Assembly: GCA_032209605.1 (NCBI GenBank)
Contig: JASFXZ010000003.1
Coordinates: forward strand, 4,652,807 to 4,716,806
Direction of reading: 5' to 3'
DNA from: Mactromeris polynyma
Lineage: Eukaryota; Mollusca; Bivalvia; Venerida; Mactridae
DNA: 64,000 nucleotides
Numbering within the stretch: position 1 is the stretch's first letter; every line of letters starts with the position of its first letter. This document shows, piece by piece, positions 56,601 through 64,000 of the stretch. Position numbers and translations under genes: made by a program. The notes under the pieces were generated by a model. It was not told the DNA's origin, ran no database searches, and saw nothing but the letters and a program-made list of their open reading frames with translations.

Positions 56601-59600
56601 TATTAGTTGATGCAGTCAGTGTTGATGCATCTAGAGTCTTTGAACACGCTGCATCATTTTCCCGGCTCTGTGTAATTGCAGTTAGGTTTCGATGGTTGCA
56701 ACTTGTATATATCATTATTTCGGCCAGACATAGACTCGTGTCTGTATGAATGATGCTAAATCTGTGAAATTATTCTTATCATATATAAAACTTTTATCTT
56801 GTAATATCTTGGTTTAAAATAATTTGCATAATGAGGAGCATGTCAGTTAGCGCATATAATGAGCTTGTAGACAGCGTTCTGGTGTGCAGTAAACTTGATA
56901 TATTTTATTAATGGTTGCATAATATGTCCATTAAAATAATAACTTTCTGTACTTATTGTTGATAATGCTTAGCACTTTTATCAATACAGTAAAACCTCAA
57001 TGATAAGACCAACAGACATAATAATGTGAAATAATTTCAAATAAATTTTTCAGTTAGGTCAGATTTGTGCAAAAATGTTAATTTATTTGTTAAAAGAATG
57101 TTGAGGGTTTCCTCTGATTTTTTACAATTTCCGCTACTTATACCAATGAGCCTTCTCACCCATGGTAAGTGGGATTCTCTTTCTGAACTTAACATGAAAA
57201 CATTAAGTCTTGAGAAAGTAATGAAATACTTTTTACATGTATTAAATGATTAACAATAGTGAATAAATGACAGAAAGGGAAGCAGGAAAAGAATAGTAGA
57301 AGCAATTAAATTGAGAAGTATTTGTTAAGTAATTTTCTTTTTATTTGTATATTTCAGTAAAATGAAGACAGTGTCAGCATGTTGCTTAACAACCAACTAT
57401 GAACAACTGTTGCTAGGTACAGAGGGAGGCAACATTCTTATACTTGATGTGAAATCTTTCACACTCATGGACCAAATTATCTACCAGGATGTTGTGATGC
57501 AAAAGTAAGTATTAATGCGACACACATGTGGATTGCTTACATGTAACATCAGGGGTTCCATTTGACCCTGGAGTTGACCCTTTGACTCCTTGAATTTCCA
57601 AAAAGCCACATTTCATCTCTGTCTGAAGGGTCAATTTTTCTCTAAATTAACGGTAATTTGATTATAAGATGGTAAAATCTGGTCAAAATTTATCAAAAAT
57701 GAGCCTTGAGAGTGAGCACCTAGTGGAACCCCTACATGTAACTTCGTAGACAGTGATAAGAGGCCCCTGAAACAGAAAATTGGAAGCTCTTCTGTGCGTC
57801 ATATTGGCCCTCAATGCCCTGTATATCGTTTCTCAACAATTAAACCTTATCTTCATTAAGAACATGACTTGCTAATGAATCATGATATGTGGGTTTTGCA
57901 GTGTGGGAGGACAAAGGTGCATGCTTGATGCTAGCATTATGAATGATGATAATCCACTTGTGCCCCTTTTTTTAAAGGGGACTCCTGCTGCCGTAGTTTG
58001 ACTGTATAGCAGGTTTTAAGTGATACAATTCTATAAATAAGTTATCTCGCCTTTTGTGTAATCAGGTGCATTTTATGAATGAAATCGCTGTGTAGTGCAA
58101 GTTATTTGCTAATGCTATTCATCATGCCCGCCAGTTAACTATAATGAATGAGCTTTATACCAAATTAACCGATCTTTTGGAGAAATTATTTCGAGACTTG
58201 CCAGATGGTAAATGGTGTGTCATATTTCCCTAAGTGTTTATAGAAATGATGCGGACTTCCAGTTCCACCATATCTGTACTACACATATTGCAGGGTAGTA
58301 CATGACTACATCAGGACTTTATCACATCCGATGTGGTTTATATATGTATATGAACTCGCTCTGCACATACCATTATTATCATCATCATTGTCTGGTATAT
58401 TTAAATAAAATTTCCAGCACAACTTGTTAACGAGGGTAATTGATCGTTACTTGTACTTTAAAATCCATTACCATCTATAAATATGATACGCCATATTTCC
58501 CAGTGGGTTTGAAATGTCAGTTTCTGTTCAAGTGCACCCATTTATTATTGAGATTTTTGTATGAGGGGTCATCTCAAAGTAATTTTGTATAAATAAATAT
58601 CTGTATTTTTCAGTGTACCTGATGATTTCAAAGTTAACCCAGGAGCAGTAGAATCAATTGCTGTACATTCTAAAGATCCAGATAAGGTATTATAAGGTCA
58701 TCTTTATATAGCACTTAAGTTGTCTTAGTAAATAAAAATAGAAAAAAAACTTGGGACATGTTATTGAAATAATTTTTTTCTATATTAAGTGTGCACAGTT
58801 TCGTGGATTGTAACTTTCTACTTTCAATGAAAATTAATGATATAAGGCTGTTGCAACATTTACTCTGGAGCCATTCATGTTGATAAAGATGTTGTTTAAT
58901 TTCATTGAAATAATGTTGAACAAAGCTTGAACGTGCCTGTGGTAGGTCTGCAGTTCTGCTTATACTAGATTACTGAAAGATTTATTTTAAGATAGGAATT
59001 AGCAAAGTGACATTTTGCATTGAATTGCGAGGAATTATCAAAGTGACATTTTGCATTGAAATGCGATATTACAGATTGTATTTTATTGATCATACATCAA
59101 CATACCAATCTCCACATGCAAGTATGTTGATCAATTGGATTCTTTGTGAGTGAAAGCTGTGGCCCTCGTGTTTTATGATGCAGACTGAACTCTGGTTAAC
59201 TCTGTATACTATATTACAGATTAAGACATACCTAGCTCAGTTTGGGGTTTAAGTCTCTGTATGACTAATGGTAATTGCACTATAAAGAATGCAGTACAAT
59301 TACAGTTTTATTGAGATGACGATTCAAGTTTCTCAGGGTATAATCCCTTTGTGATTAGTTTTCTGTCTGTGTATATATTTCTGTAAAAAATCAATCTTTA
59401 TCAAGTTCAATTAATGATTCTTTGTCGTATTGTGTTGGTGCCCGTCACAATAATGGTCAATTTTGCAGATTTTTTTGCATGTCAAATAGTTCCTGAATTG
59501 GCGATTTCAGATGTTGCACATATATGCCAAAATGATTATTGATATCACTTAATAGTAAAATATATAAAATGTACGCATGTGAACGGGGAAAATTAATCCT

Positions 59601-62600
59601 GCTGATGATTTCACGACATTCTTGAATTTATGAGCTTACTTTGTACTATGATATGTGTTTATTTTACAGTTCCTGATTGGTTACAACAGAGGTCTGATTG
59701 TTTTGTGGGACATCAAAGCTAGCGATGCTGAACAAACATATAACTCTACGCAGGTACATCAAGTAGGATAACTTTTGTGTATTGTCCATTGATACTATAT
59801 TGGCCGTCAACCAATTCCTATATTCCTATAATTTGTTGACTAACTGGTTGACGGCCTGTACTATACTTGAGGACTTTAAAAACGCCCCACTCATTTATGT
59901 ACAGTGTTTTTCGGCAAAGCCGTACTAACATGGCTTTGCTATTTGCATATCAGTGCATACATTTGTAATATTGATGCAGATTGGTTAACCTTTCCATAAG
60001 GGGAACATTACCTTACTGAAATCCTCTGAATTTCGGCAGTTTTTATGTTGCACAACAAATCTTAAACTTCAAATTGCTCCGACCATCTTTTTTCAAGATA
60101 TTTCTTGTTAAAAGTGTTCTTATGCACTTGTAATTAAGTATTTGTGTATATGCTAGCGGAAACCATTCAAGTGCAACAAACTTGTTATATTCTACTGAGT
60201 ATTATTAAAGTAATAACTTATATCAAACCTAAAGTTTGGCTACAGTTTACATTTAATTTTGGGTGAGGCGTTTCTTATGTCCTTGAGTATACATTATTAA
60301 ATATTATATTAAAACGATTTTTATGCTTCTCCAATGATAGAACAGTTTTATTCCCCTGTTTTATAAAGAATTTTTCTCTAAGCTTACCTGTATCATTTAC
60401 TGAGTTCAACATGTTAATTATTGTTGAATATGCTGGTTTAATTAATTTGCTTATTTTGTACAAAAATGGTTTATTCCGAAAAAAGATGTTTTAAAGCAGT
60501 GCTTTATTCTGATCAAATACCATGGTAACATATGTTGCTTGATTAATATAACATGTTTGTGTATGCTTGATTAATTTTAATCCAATAACACAACATTACT
60601 GATGAATACAATCTTGTAGTTAGAAACCATGGTGTATTAGGTGACATATTTGTTTTATGACTGATTTGAGTCAAAAGTCATTAACATAAATCAATCAATA
60701 TTCGTTGCAGCAGCTGGAATCTATATGCTGGTCTCGTAATGGCGAGGAATTTATGAGCGCACACGCTGATGGCAGTTATATTGTATGGAGTAGCAACAAC
60801 TCGACCGAACCCAAGGAGCCGGCTCTCACCCCATATGGTACAATAGTAACTTTGTCATAATGTTTAACATAAGTGTTTGATCAAGTGGAGGATATGTGAA
60901 ACTATGCATCTATCATTCAATGGTCCTTGAACAATCCCAGGGGTTCCACTAGGTGCTGAATACAAAGGGTCATTTTGATAATTTTGGACTGGATTTTACC
61001 GTTTAATTGCCAAATTACCTATAATTTAGAGAAAAATTGACCCTTCAGCCAGAATCCTGAGTGTCAAAATGTTGGTTTTAGGAAATTCCAGGAATCACTT
61101 GATCAACTCAAGGGTCAGATGGAACCCCTGATATCTGAAAATATGCATATATTGTTGTATGGTCCTTGAACCACCCTAAATACTTCCAACAGAATTTATG
61201 AAACCATTTAAATTGTGAAAATTGGGCTTTATAAACTAATTGCCTTGTAAAAACAATCTTTATAGGCTTAGCACTTAGTGCTGGATTTTATTGACTGTTT
61301 GTAATTGTTTTACAAACAAATTGCATGAATTGCAATACAAGTGGTCTATAGACGCAAGATTCAGTAATACGATTTACTGTTTTATTTTTAGATCGCTATT
61401 TAGGGCAAATAATAATGTCTTGAATGTTTAGTCATGCAATTATAAAGGAATTAAGTGTTTCATTATCAAATTCATATTATCAGGCAATCTGTTGTGTGAA
61501 AATAGCTTTATTATCACAATGATACTGTTTAAACATCATTATTTACAATAAATTGCTACTTAATTGGTTCTGTATGTTGCAAATTGAGAGATATGCAGAT
61601 TGTAAAACATTGTATAATTAATTTGTTTTTCAGGTCCATTTCCCTGCAAATCTATCGGAAAAGTAGATTGGAAAACCGCAAAAGCGTAAGTTTATCTTGC
61701 AGTATCATGTTACCAAGGTTGTAATATGTATTAGATTGTAGTTAATGATAAGATTTGTTTAAGGGTTAATTTACAGGTATAACTGTTTCAGTTAGAGCTC
61801 TTCCTGATACTTGCACGCATTGTGGTTTATTAGATTTATCTGTTTAGGGGTAACAGGGATGACATTGTTAAACAAATTATTTTCTGGAATTGTTTTGTGA
61901 TTAATTTTACATCGGTTTGTTTAACTTGGTGAAATATAGTATGTTATGTCTTGAGTCTGTCTGGCTATAACTGTTGATCAAATATCATAATGTTTTTGTA
62001 CAATTGTAAAAGGCCTTTTTGTATACATTGTATTTTGCTATAACCATTGTACAATGTTTAATGCTATAAATGATATTGTATAGATAGTTCCCACATTTAC
62101 AGTATGTACCTCCCTTGTTCTGAATAGTTGGCCATATTGACAGGCAAATTTCCTTAAAGTTTAATAGGGAATATAATGTAAACGATGATAAAATCAAATC
62201 AGATACATAAAAATAACTTATTCATTATGCTCATGTGGGCAGATGGCTCAGAAAGTTGAAGAAAAAGTGGTTGTCACATGCAAATTCTCTTGATAGTTTC
62301 TCAATTATCACATATTTGGGAATTACTCCTATAAGTGCTTGTCAGTTTTGCCTATCAAAATGGCTGATGATTAAGAACAAGGGAGGTAAATATTGTAGAT
62401 GTGGGAAATATTTATTGTATTAACATTTTAACAAACACTATATGAAAACCTCCTGCAGTGAAATCAATGTCCTCCTTATGCTTTGTATTAAAATATGATA
62501 TTAAATTGTTATTGTAGCAAAATGTCTTTGTTTTTCAGTGATCCATTCATTATATTCTCTGGTGGCATGCCAAGAGCTAGTTATGGAGATAAACATACTG

Positions 62601-62711
62601 TCAGTATCATGCAAGGATCAAATCATGTTGTCCTTGACTTTACATCCAAGGTCATTGATTTCGTTACCATGACGAGGGCCAATGAGAACGATTCAGACGA
62701 CGACAAAGCTG
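29628..62711 (+). CDS. LLGL: LLGL (lethal giant larvae homologue), first ten coding exons; continues off right edge
   Basis: A cortical scaffold of the basolateral polarity machinery (the Scribble-Dlg-Lgl group) that in other animals antagonises aPKC/Par6 and binds myosin II and t-SNAREs. Exons: 29628-29711, 30936-31033, 49139-49220, 55129-55244, 57358-57504, 58614-58686, 59670-59753, 60711-60837, 61634-61685, 62539-62711. Every splice phase agrees, giving 345 complete codons. The N-terminus is [12 protein letters not shown], then [89 protein letters not shown] and [11 protein letters not shown]. These WD40 blades follow the family order. [12 protein letters not shown] (294-305) is diagnostic of LLGL over tomosyn/STXBP5. 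About two thirds of the usual 1000-1150 residues, including the aPKC phosphorylation region, lie beyond the window. Intron 2 is 18.1 kb. Confidence 0.95.
29712..30935 (+). other. LLGL intron 1
   Basis: Holds a 21-bp direct duplication at about 29962-30004 (CTCTGTTCGTATCATTGATTC twice) and one palindromic AGGCATGAGAAT element (30446-30591). No further exon is seen. Confidence 0.7.
30446..30591. mobile_element. palindromic MITE with CAGGCATGAGAAT ends, copy 1
   Basis: CAGGCATGAGAAT and ATTCTCATGCCTG bound about 146 bp with GACAATTTAAGTCATCTTA, GCTTAAAAGCCAGGAGCTTC and TTTTGAAATTTTGCATTC. Other copies are at 53072-53208 and 62784-62947, with a truncated one at about 39877-39945. Confidence 0.88.
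31512..31852. repeat. duplicated ~70-bp flank around a CAGGGGTTCC MITE
   Basis: TTTAATGATTTATCTCTATT...GTTAGTAGATATATTTGAT...TTTATGATA occurs at 31512-31585 and again at 31784-31852, directly repeated on either side of the MITE at 31586-31783. A second, opposite MITE copy follows at 31882. Confidence 0.82.
31586..31783 (-). mobile_element. CAGGGGTTCC MITE, copy 2
   Basis: Reverse orientation relative to 18002-18175 (TTGACCCTCTGACTCC near the left, TTCGGCCCCTAGTGGAGCC at the right). Confidence 0.82.
31882..32054 (+). mobile_element. CAGGGGTTCC MITE, copy 3
   Basis: CAGGGGTTCCACTAGGGGC at the left and GAATGGAACCCCTG at the right. It faces copy 2 across about 100 bases. Confidence 0.82.
32055..36536 (+). 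other. LLGL intron 2, repeat-poor stretch
   Basis: About 4.5 kb with no exon that fits the LLGL phase and, apart from a GGCCATCCTTAA-type element at about 34650-34850, no repeat family recognised. It is AT-rich with scattered poly-T tracts. This relative lack of mobile elements makes it the best place in the window to look for conserved enhancers. Confidence 0.5.
34650..34850. mobile_element. ~200-bp element with GGCCATCCTTAA ends
   Basis: Starts TGGCCATCCTTAATAAATTG and ends CTGCAAACAAACAATTTTTTAAGGATG. An opposite copy is at 50205-50420 (AAGGCCATCCTTAAAG ... AACTTTTAAGGATGGCC), whose ends are clear inverted repeats. Diverged relatives are at 40436-40630 and about 18415-18500. Confidence 0.7.
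36537..36880. mobile_element. two adjacent CAGTAAAACCTC MITE copies
   Basis: The first (36537-36726) has degenerate ends (TATGAAACCTCAATAATAAG, GAGGTTATACTA). The second (36730-36880) starts CAGTAAAACCTCACTTAAAG directly after it and ends TCGAGGTTATACT. They form a head-to-tail pair. Confidence 0.75.
36881..43924 (+). other. LLGL intron 2, middle part
   Basis: No exon found. Contents noticed: a 37-bp direct duplication at about 37560-37628 (AGAAAGAGTTTCACAGTTC twice), a truncated AGGCATGAGAAT element (39877-39945), a 30-bp duplication at about 40212-40275 (TTAAATATATAAA), a GGCCATCCTTAA relative (40436-40630) and an inverted ~290-bp repeat (42069-42353). Confidence 0.5.
42069..42353 (-). repeat. 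~290-bp 'ACAAGAAATATCTTGAA' repeat, copy 4 (minus)
   Basis: Ends TTTCAAGATATTTCTTGTTTT on the plus strand and starts TTTTTCGGCGCAGTCTGACT. All internal landmarks are present in reverse order. Confidence 0.85.
43925..44120. mobile_element. CAGTAAAACCTC MITE copy near the LINE
   Basis: CAGTAAAACCTGACATAAAG at the left and TTATTGAGGTTTTACTG|TA at the right. TA flanks both sides, and it is about 100 bases upstream of the LINE insertion. Confidence 0.85.
44238..45269 (+). mobile_element. 5'-truncated CR1/L2-like LINE with 13-bp target duplication
   Basis: About 1.03 kb bounded by the direct repeat TAAGGAATATTAG at 44225-44237 and 45270-45282. The body carries the end of a reverse transcriptase frame, then a short 3' UTR with GCGCTATATAAATGC and a terminal (ATTGT)n run at 45250-45269. 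A tail of short repeats instead of poly-A and the reading-frame type fit the CR1/L2 group. The exact target duplication and an intact frame show a recent insertion. Confidence 0.93.
44240..45139 (+). pseudogene. reverse transcriptase C-terminal part (truncated LINE ORF2)
   Basis: Open from the insertion edge to TAA at 45137-45139, about 299 codons, with no internal stop and no true start codon because the 5' part is missing. YGYADD near the start is the RT catalytic YxDD motif. Then come [15 protein letters not shown] and LGVLMENDL, the thumb-type [44 protein letters not shown], and [15 protein letters not shown] near the end. These are hallmarks of CR1/L2/Jockey-group RTs. Endonuclease and most of the RT fingers and palm are absent, so it cannot move by itself. 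Confidence 0.93.
46081..46182. repeat. exact 51-bp tandem duplication
   Basis: Two identical 51-bp units (46081-46131 and 46132-46182) beginning ATCTTGTTGACCCTACTTGT, so the duplication is very recent. The unit is a multiple of three and open on the minus strand, but nothing suggests it is coding. Confidence 0.95.
46270..46612. repeat. 'TTTATTGGGAATTTTTACAT' repeat, copy 2
   Basis: Matches 24560-24840 through AGTGATTAATTAATCATTAG, TTTATTGGGAATTTTTACAT, AAATATATACTTTTGTC and GGCTATAAAAACA, with extra sequence at its left end. Confidence 0.75.
47698..47926 (+). mobile_element. MITE into MITE: CAGGGGTTCC-type copy joined to a truncated CAGTAAAACCTC copy
   Basis: A left end CAGTAAAACCTAACTTAAAG runs for about 40 bases and then passes directly into CAGGGTTTCCACTTGATGC. 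The CAGGGGTTCC-family copy continues to ATCCCTG at 47926, with no return to the first element. It is either an insertion followed by deletion or a recombination junction. Confidence 0.7.
48900..49070 (-). repeat. inverted fragment of the 12.4-12.8 kb element
   Basis: CATCACCTCATATATATAAC, CAGCCACAGCTGAAAAGTT and ACCTTATTTTCCCAAATTTGG are the reverse complement of parts of 12440-12560. It makes up the end of a 165-codon open frame that is not a gene. It ends about 70 bases before LLGL exon 3. Confidence 0.75.
49284..49477 (+). mobile_element. CAGGGGTTCC MITE, degenerate copy downstream of LLGL exon 3
   Basis: The left end is decayed (GGGTCCCCTCGGTGCTGAATC); the right end ATGGAACCCCTG is intact. 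The interior matches the family. Confidence 0.72.
50895..51115 (+). mobile_element. tRNA-derived SINE
   Basis: ATGGCCGATTGGTTAAGGC (A-box) and AGAAGGTTCGAATCCCAG (B-box) form a tRNA-Leu/Ser-like head with a shortened anticodon arm. A body with CTGGTGCCTGGCATTGAAGG and AGTAGGTGTCTCATAAG follows. The same body is seen inverted at 22640-22760. Confidence 0.75.
52164..52347. mobile_element. CAGTAAAACCTC MITE copy in LLGL intron 3
   Basis: Left end AAAGTAAAACTTCTCTTAAAG (mutated), right end TATTGAGGTTTTACTG|TA, full interior. Confidence 0.8.
53035..53356. mobile_element. CAGTAAAACCTC MITE carrying an inserted AGGCATGAGAAT MITE
   Basis: Outer ends CAGTAAAATTACATTTAAAG and TATTGAGGTTTTACAG. At 53072-53208 the outer sequence is broken by a complete CAGGCATGAG...CATGCCTG element, after which AGACCACCTCAAAATTAAG resumes. 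This gives relative age: the AGGCATGAGAAT copy is younger here. Confidence 0.85.
55350..55390. promoter_or_regulatory. cluster of three perfect CRE sites
   Basis: TGACGTCA occurs at 55350-55357, 55362-55369 and 55383-55390, with the phrase GCCAGTGTGACGTCACTT repeated at both ends. The full palindrome is the binding site of CREB/ATF bZIP factors. It lies about 105 bases after LLGL exon 4. The repeated phrase shows part of the cluster arose by a local duplication. Function is inference. Confidence 0.6.
55470..55600. repeat. foldback element with 19-bp perfect stem
   Basis: ATATTGTTTTTATGAAAC and its exact inverse flank a 10-base centre containing GTCGAC. Outer arms extend the pairing imperfectly (TTACATTCGTGCT against AGCACTCATGTAA) to about 130 bp in total. 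It is a likely MITE or foldback and would form a strong hairpin if transcribed. Confidence 0.85.
56363..56539. mobile_element. CAGTAAAACCTC MITE copy in LLGL intron 4
   Basis: CAGTAAAACTTCACTTAAG at the left and TTATTGGGGTTTTACTG|TA at the right, TA flanked. Confidence 0.82.
57550..57734 (-). mobile_element. CAGGGGTTCC MITE, reverse copy in LLGL intron 5
   Basis: CAGGGGTTCCATTTGACCC at the left and CTAGTGGAACCCCT at the right. ACATGTAAC is found near the left edge and directly after the right edge, a possible 8-9-bp target duplication with slight end decay. Confidence 0.8.
58687..59669 (+). other. LLGL intron 6
   Basis: No exon or mobile element recognised. A ~37-bp direct duplication at about 59000-59065 (CAAAGTGACATTTTGCATTG twice) is the only structure seen. 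Confidence 0.6.
59907..60109 (-). repeat. ~290-bp 'ACAAGAAATATCTTGAA' repeat, internally deleted copy
   Basis: Starts TTTTTCGGCAAAGCCGTACT and ends TTTCAAGATATTTCTTGTT on the plus strand. About 80 bases of the family interior around GGTTTAGTGG are missing. Confidence 0.82.
60711..60837 (+). CDS. LLGL: LLGL exon 8 with tandem NAGNAG acceptor
   Basis: Encodes [20 protein letters not shown] and on to ALTPYG. The acceptor reads TTGCAGCAGCTGG, so either AG can be used, including or skipping one Gln. Family members have QQLES at this place, which favours the upstream AG (start 60711). Confidence 0.9.
60938..61130 (+). mobile_element. CAGGGGTTCC MITE in LLGL intron 8
   Basis: CAGGGGTTCCACTAGGTGC at the left, GATGGAACCCCTG at the right, about 100 bases after the exon 8 donor. 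Confidence 0.82.
61686..62538 (+). other. LLGL intron 9
   Basis: Dominated by the second ~320-bp MITE (62093-62409). No other feature recognised. Confidence 0.65.
62093..62409. mobile_element. ~320-bp MITE with ~50-bp inverted ends, copy 2
   Basis: GATAGTTCCCACATTTACAG and TACCTCCCTTGTTCTGAATA face TTAAGAACAAGGGAGGTAAA and TTGTAGATGTGGGAAATA. Same orientation and interior as 24938-25255, with a small extra segment (GACAGGCAAATTTCC). Confidence 0.88.
62539..62711 (+). CDS. LLGL: LLGL exon 10 with [12 protein letters not shown] signature
   Basis: Encodes residues 288-345: [20 protein letters not shown] and later [12 protein letters not shown], then an acidic run ([10 protein letters not shown]) at the donor G|GTATGG. 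The match to vertebrate LLGL1/2 is close in this part. Confidence 0.95.
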
Positions 62712-62783
62712 GTATGGATGTTATACTAAAAGAATTATTGTCCTGAATGAATTAGTATTTTGTTACCAAAAATTAATTGTTAG

Positions 62784-62947
62784 TAGGCATGAGAATTATT
62801 TTTGGAAATCTGCGGATTTGACGCTCACAAAGCCGTTTTGGAGAAAATTTAAGCCATCTTAGATGCTTAAAAGCCAGGAGCTTCAGTGGCCCCTGGACCC
62901 ATTGCCGAATTTTCAGCTTATTTTGAAATTTTGCATTCTCATGCCTG
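62784..62947. mobile_element. AGGCATGAGAAT MITE in LLGL intron 10
   Basis: TAGGCATGAGAATTATTTTTG at the left, TTGCATTCTCATGCCTG at the right, with the full family interior (GATGCTTAAAAGCCAGGAGC). Confidence 0.86.
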
Positions 62948-63717
62948 AATTAGATGTCAAAATGTGTTCAGTTTTCCTTTATAGACAGTTATTTTAAGGT
63001 GTTCTGTACAGAAAATCCACTATACCCAATAAGTCTTGAGACCAAAATATTTTACTGGTGGTATACTTTTAGAAAGCGATACTGCATATTGACACATTGC
63101 AAGTTGGTGGTATGGCTGGTTTAAGCAAAGAACTCAATACACTTGTGCTAGTTCACAATGCCTCTTGAACGCTCTACATGTAAATAGGGAACAAATGAAA
63201 TTAACACCAGCTTTCCCTGTAAATGTCACAATGAATGTTTCAGAACTGTTATTGAAGGGTAACATGGGAAAAGATTTTCAGTCAAGCAAAACAATAGAAA
63301 CTGTATATGTCTTTGTATGTTTAGAAATTAGATAACTAAGAATAGAAACATTAACAGTAATCGTCTGCACAAAATACACCAAAATAGCTCAAAGGGAACA
63401 GAATTTATAGGGAAACTGGTTGTATGTAGATTGGTAGGGTACAACTTTGAACATTTAAATACACTCCAAGGAAATTAATAAGTTACAACAGTATTCTCAT
63501 CTGTTGCACAGTATTTAACACGACATCAATCAAGTGTCTGGAAATACCTTCCTCTCTTATTGATGTACTTGCTGTTGCACATTTTGCTACTACATGTATG
63601 TGTGTACTGATATGTTTCTATCTTACGGGCCGCCGGCCTACAGATATATTGAAAAGTCTTATTCTGTAACTCATTATTATATGTAAAAGTCACTTTTTTG
63701 TAAGTTTTTGCATTTGT

Positions 63718-63880
63718 AAAAGAGATAGAATAAGTTGCTACCGGCAATGCAACATACATAAGACAATGCCTCTCCACACAGACCTCCGGTAAAACAACAG
63801 TCCATAAAATATATTGAGGCATTTGAGGAGGCGCAAGGGTGAATACGTTAGAGAACCGGGGCTCTAGGAATGGTCTGACT
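63718..63880. repeat. 'AGAATAAGTTGCTAC' repeat, partial copy 3
   Basis: AGAGATAGAATAAGTTGCTAC, CTCTCCACACAGACCTCCGG and GAGGAGGCGCAAGGGTGAAT match 11666-11830. The downstream half of the family is absent. Confidence 0.78.
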
Positions 63881-64000
63881 AAAAACACATTTTGTCTGTA
63901 TTTTTTCATACGCAAACTTATAGCAGTGAGTTACGGCTGTTTAAAATTATATTCAAGTTCAAGGTAAAATTACTGGCCACTCGATAGGACAAGTGTGACA

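Larger units (their letters stand above)
55245..57357 (+). other. LLGL intron 4
   Basis: Holds the CRE cluster, the foldback element, a CAGTAAAACCTC MITE (56363-56539) and a stub of the same family at about 56987-57026. No additional exon. Confidence 0.65.
62712..64000 (+). other. LLGL intron 10, runs off right edge
   Basis: Contains a complete AGGCATGAGAAT MITE (62784-62947) and a partial AGAATAAGTTGCTAC repeat (63718-63880). No exon 11 is recognised before the edge. The minus-strand open frame at 63526-63915 is the repeat. Confidence 0.6.

Noticed and set aside
29628..62711. Assignment to tomosyn (STXBP5) instead of LLGL
   Set aside because: [18 protein letters not shown] and the spacing of blades match LLGL; the tomosyn equivalents differ at these sites.
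63526..63915. 129-codon minus-strand open frame
   Set aside because: Most of it is the partial AGAATAAGTTGCTAC repeat; no domain recognised.
1..64000. CRISPR arrays, bacterial operons, rRNA or viral genes
   Set aside because: Splicing, intron length and repeat types are those of an animal nuclear genome. No regularly spaced CRISPR-type repeats, rRNA or viral structural genes were seen.

Overview
The window is animal nuclear DNA: AT-rich, with short exons split by GT-AG introns and many small dispersed repeats. I built three spliced protein-coding genes by joining exons across splice sites with matching phase and comparing them with family sequences known to me. The repeats (ribosome-free motifs such as 'GGCCATAACTC', 'AACAAGAGGGCCATGATGG' and 'TGACCTTGACCTTTG') resemble ones I associate with bivalve molluscs. 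A lophotrochozoan, probably a bivalve, is therefore the best guess. That is inference, since no search was possible.

Layout. (1) 856-3821, minus strand: the 5' end of a FAM234-like single-pass membrane protein gene with an FG-GAP-type calcium-binding loop. It runs off the left edge, and its intron 2 holds a 27-copy 29-bp minisatellite. (2) 6917-28630, minus strand: a complete ELAC2 gene (long-form RNase Z, tRNA 3' processing), 22 coding exons and 889 codons before the stop, with every catalytic metal-binding motif present. (3) 28631-29627: a gap of about 1 kb between two divergent start codons, carrying a small inverted-repeat element. (4) 29628-62711 and beyond, plus strand: the first ten coding exons (345 codons) of a lethal giant larvae homologue (LLGL), a cortical polarity WD40 protein. 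It has an 18-kb second intron and continues off the right edge.

The three genes have unrelated functions and there is no operon. ELAC2 and LLGL are head to head and may share promoter sequence. Most of the rest is intron filled by at least a dozen families of short mobile elements: a 5'-truncated LINE with a 13-bp target duplication; two pogo-like elements that each keep the start of a CENP-B-type transposase; several MITE families with inverted ends; tRNA-derived SINEs; and a three-level nested insertion at 13.5-15.1 kb. I found no unusual defence, biosynthetic or otherwise new gene system. The most interesting signals are the transposon relics, their placement against ELAC2 splice sites, and a cluster of three CRE sites in an LLGL intron.
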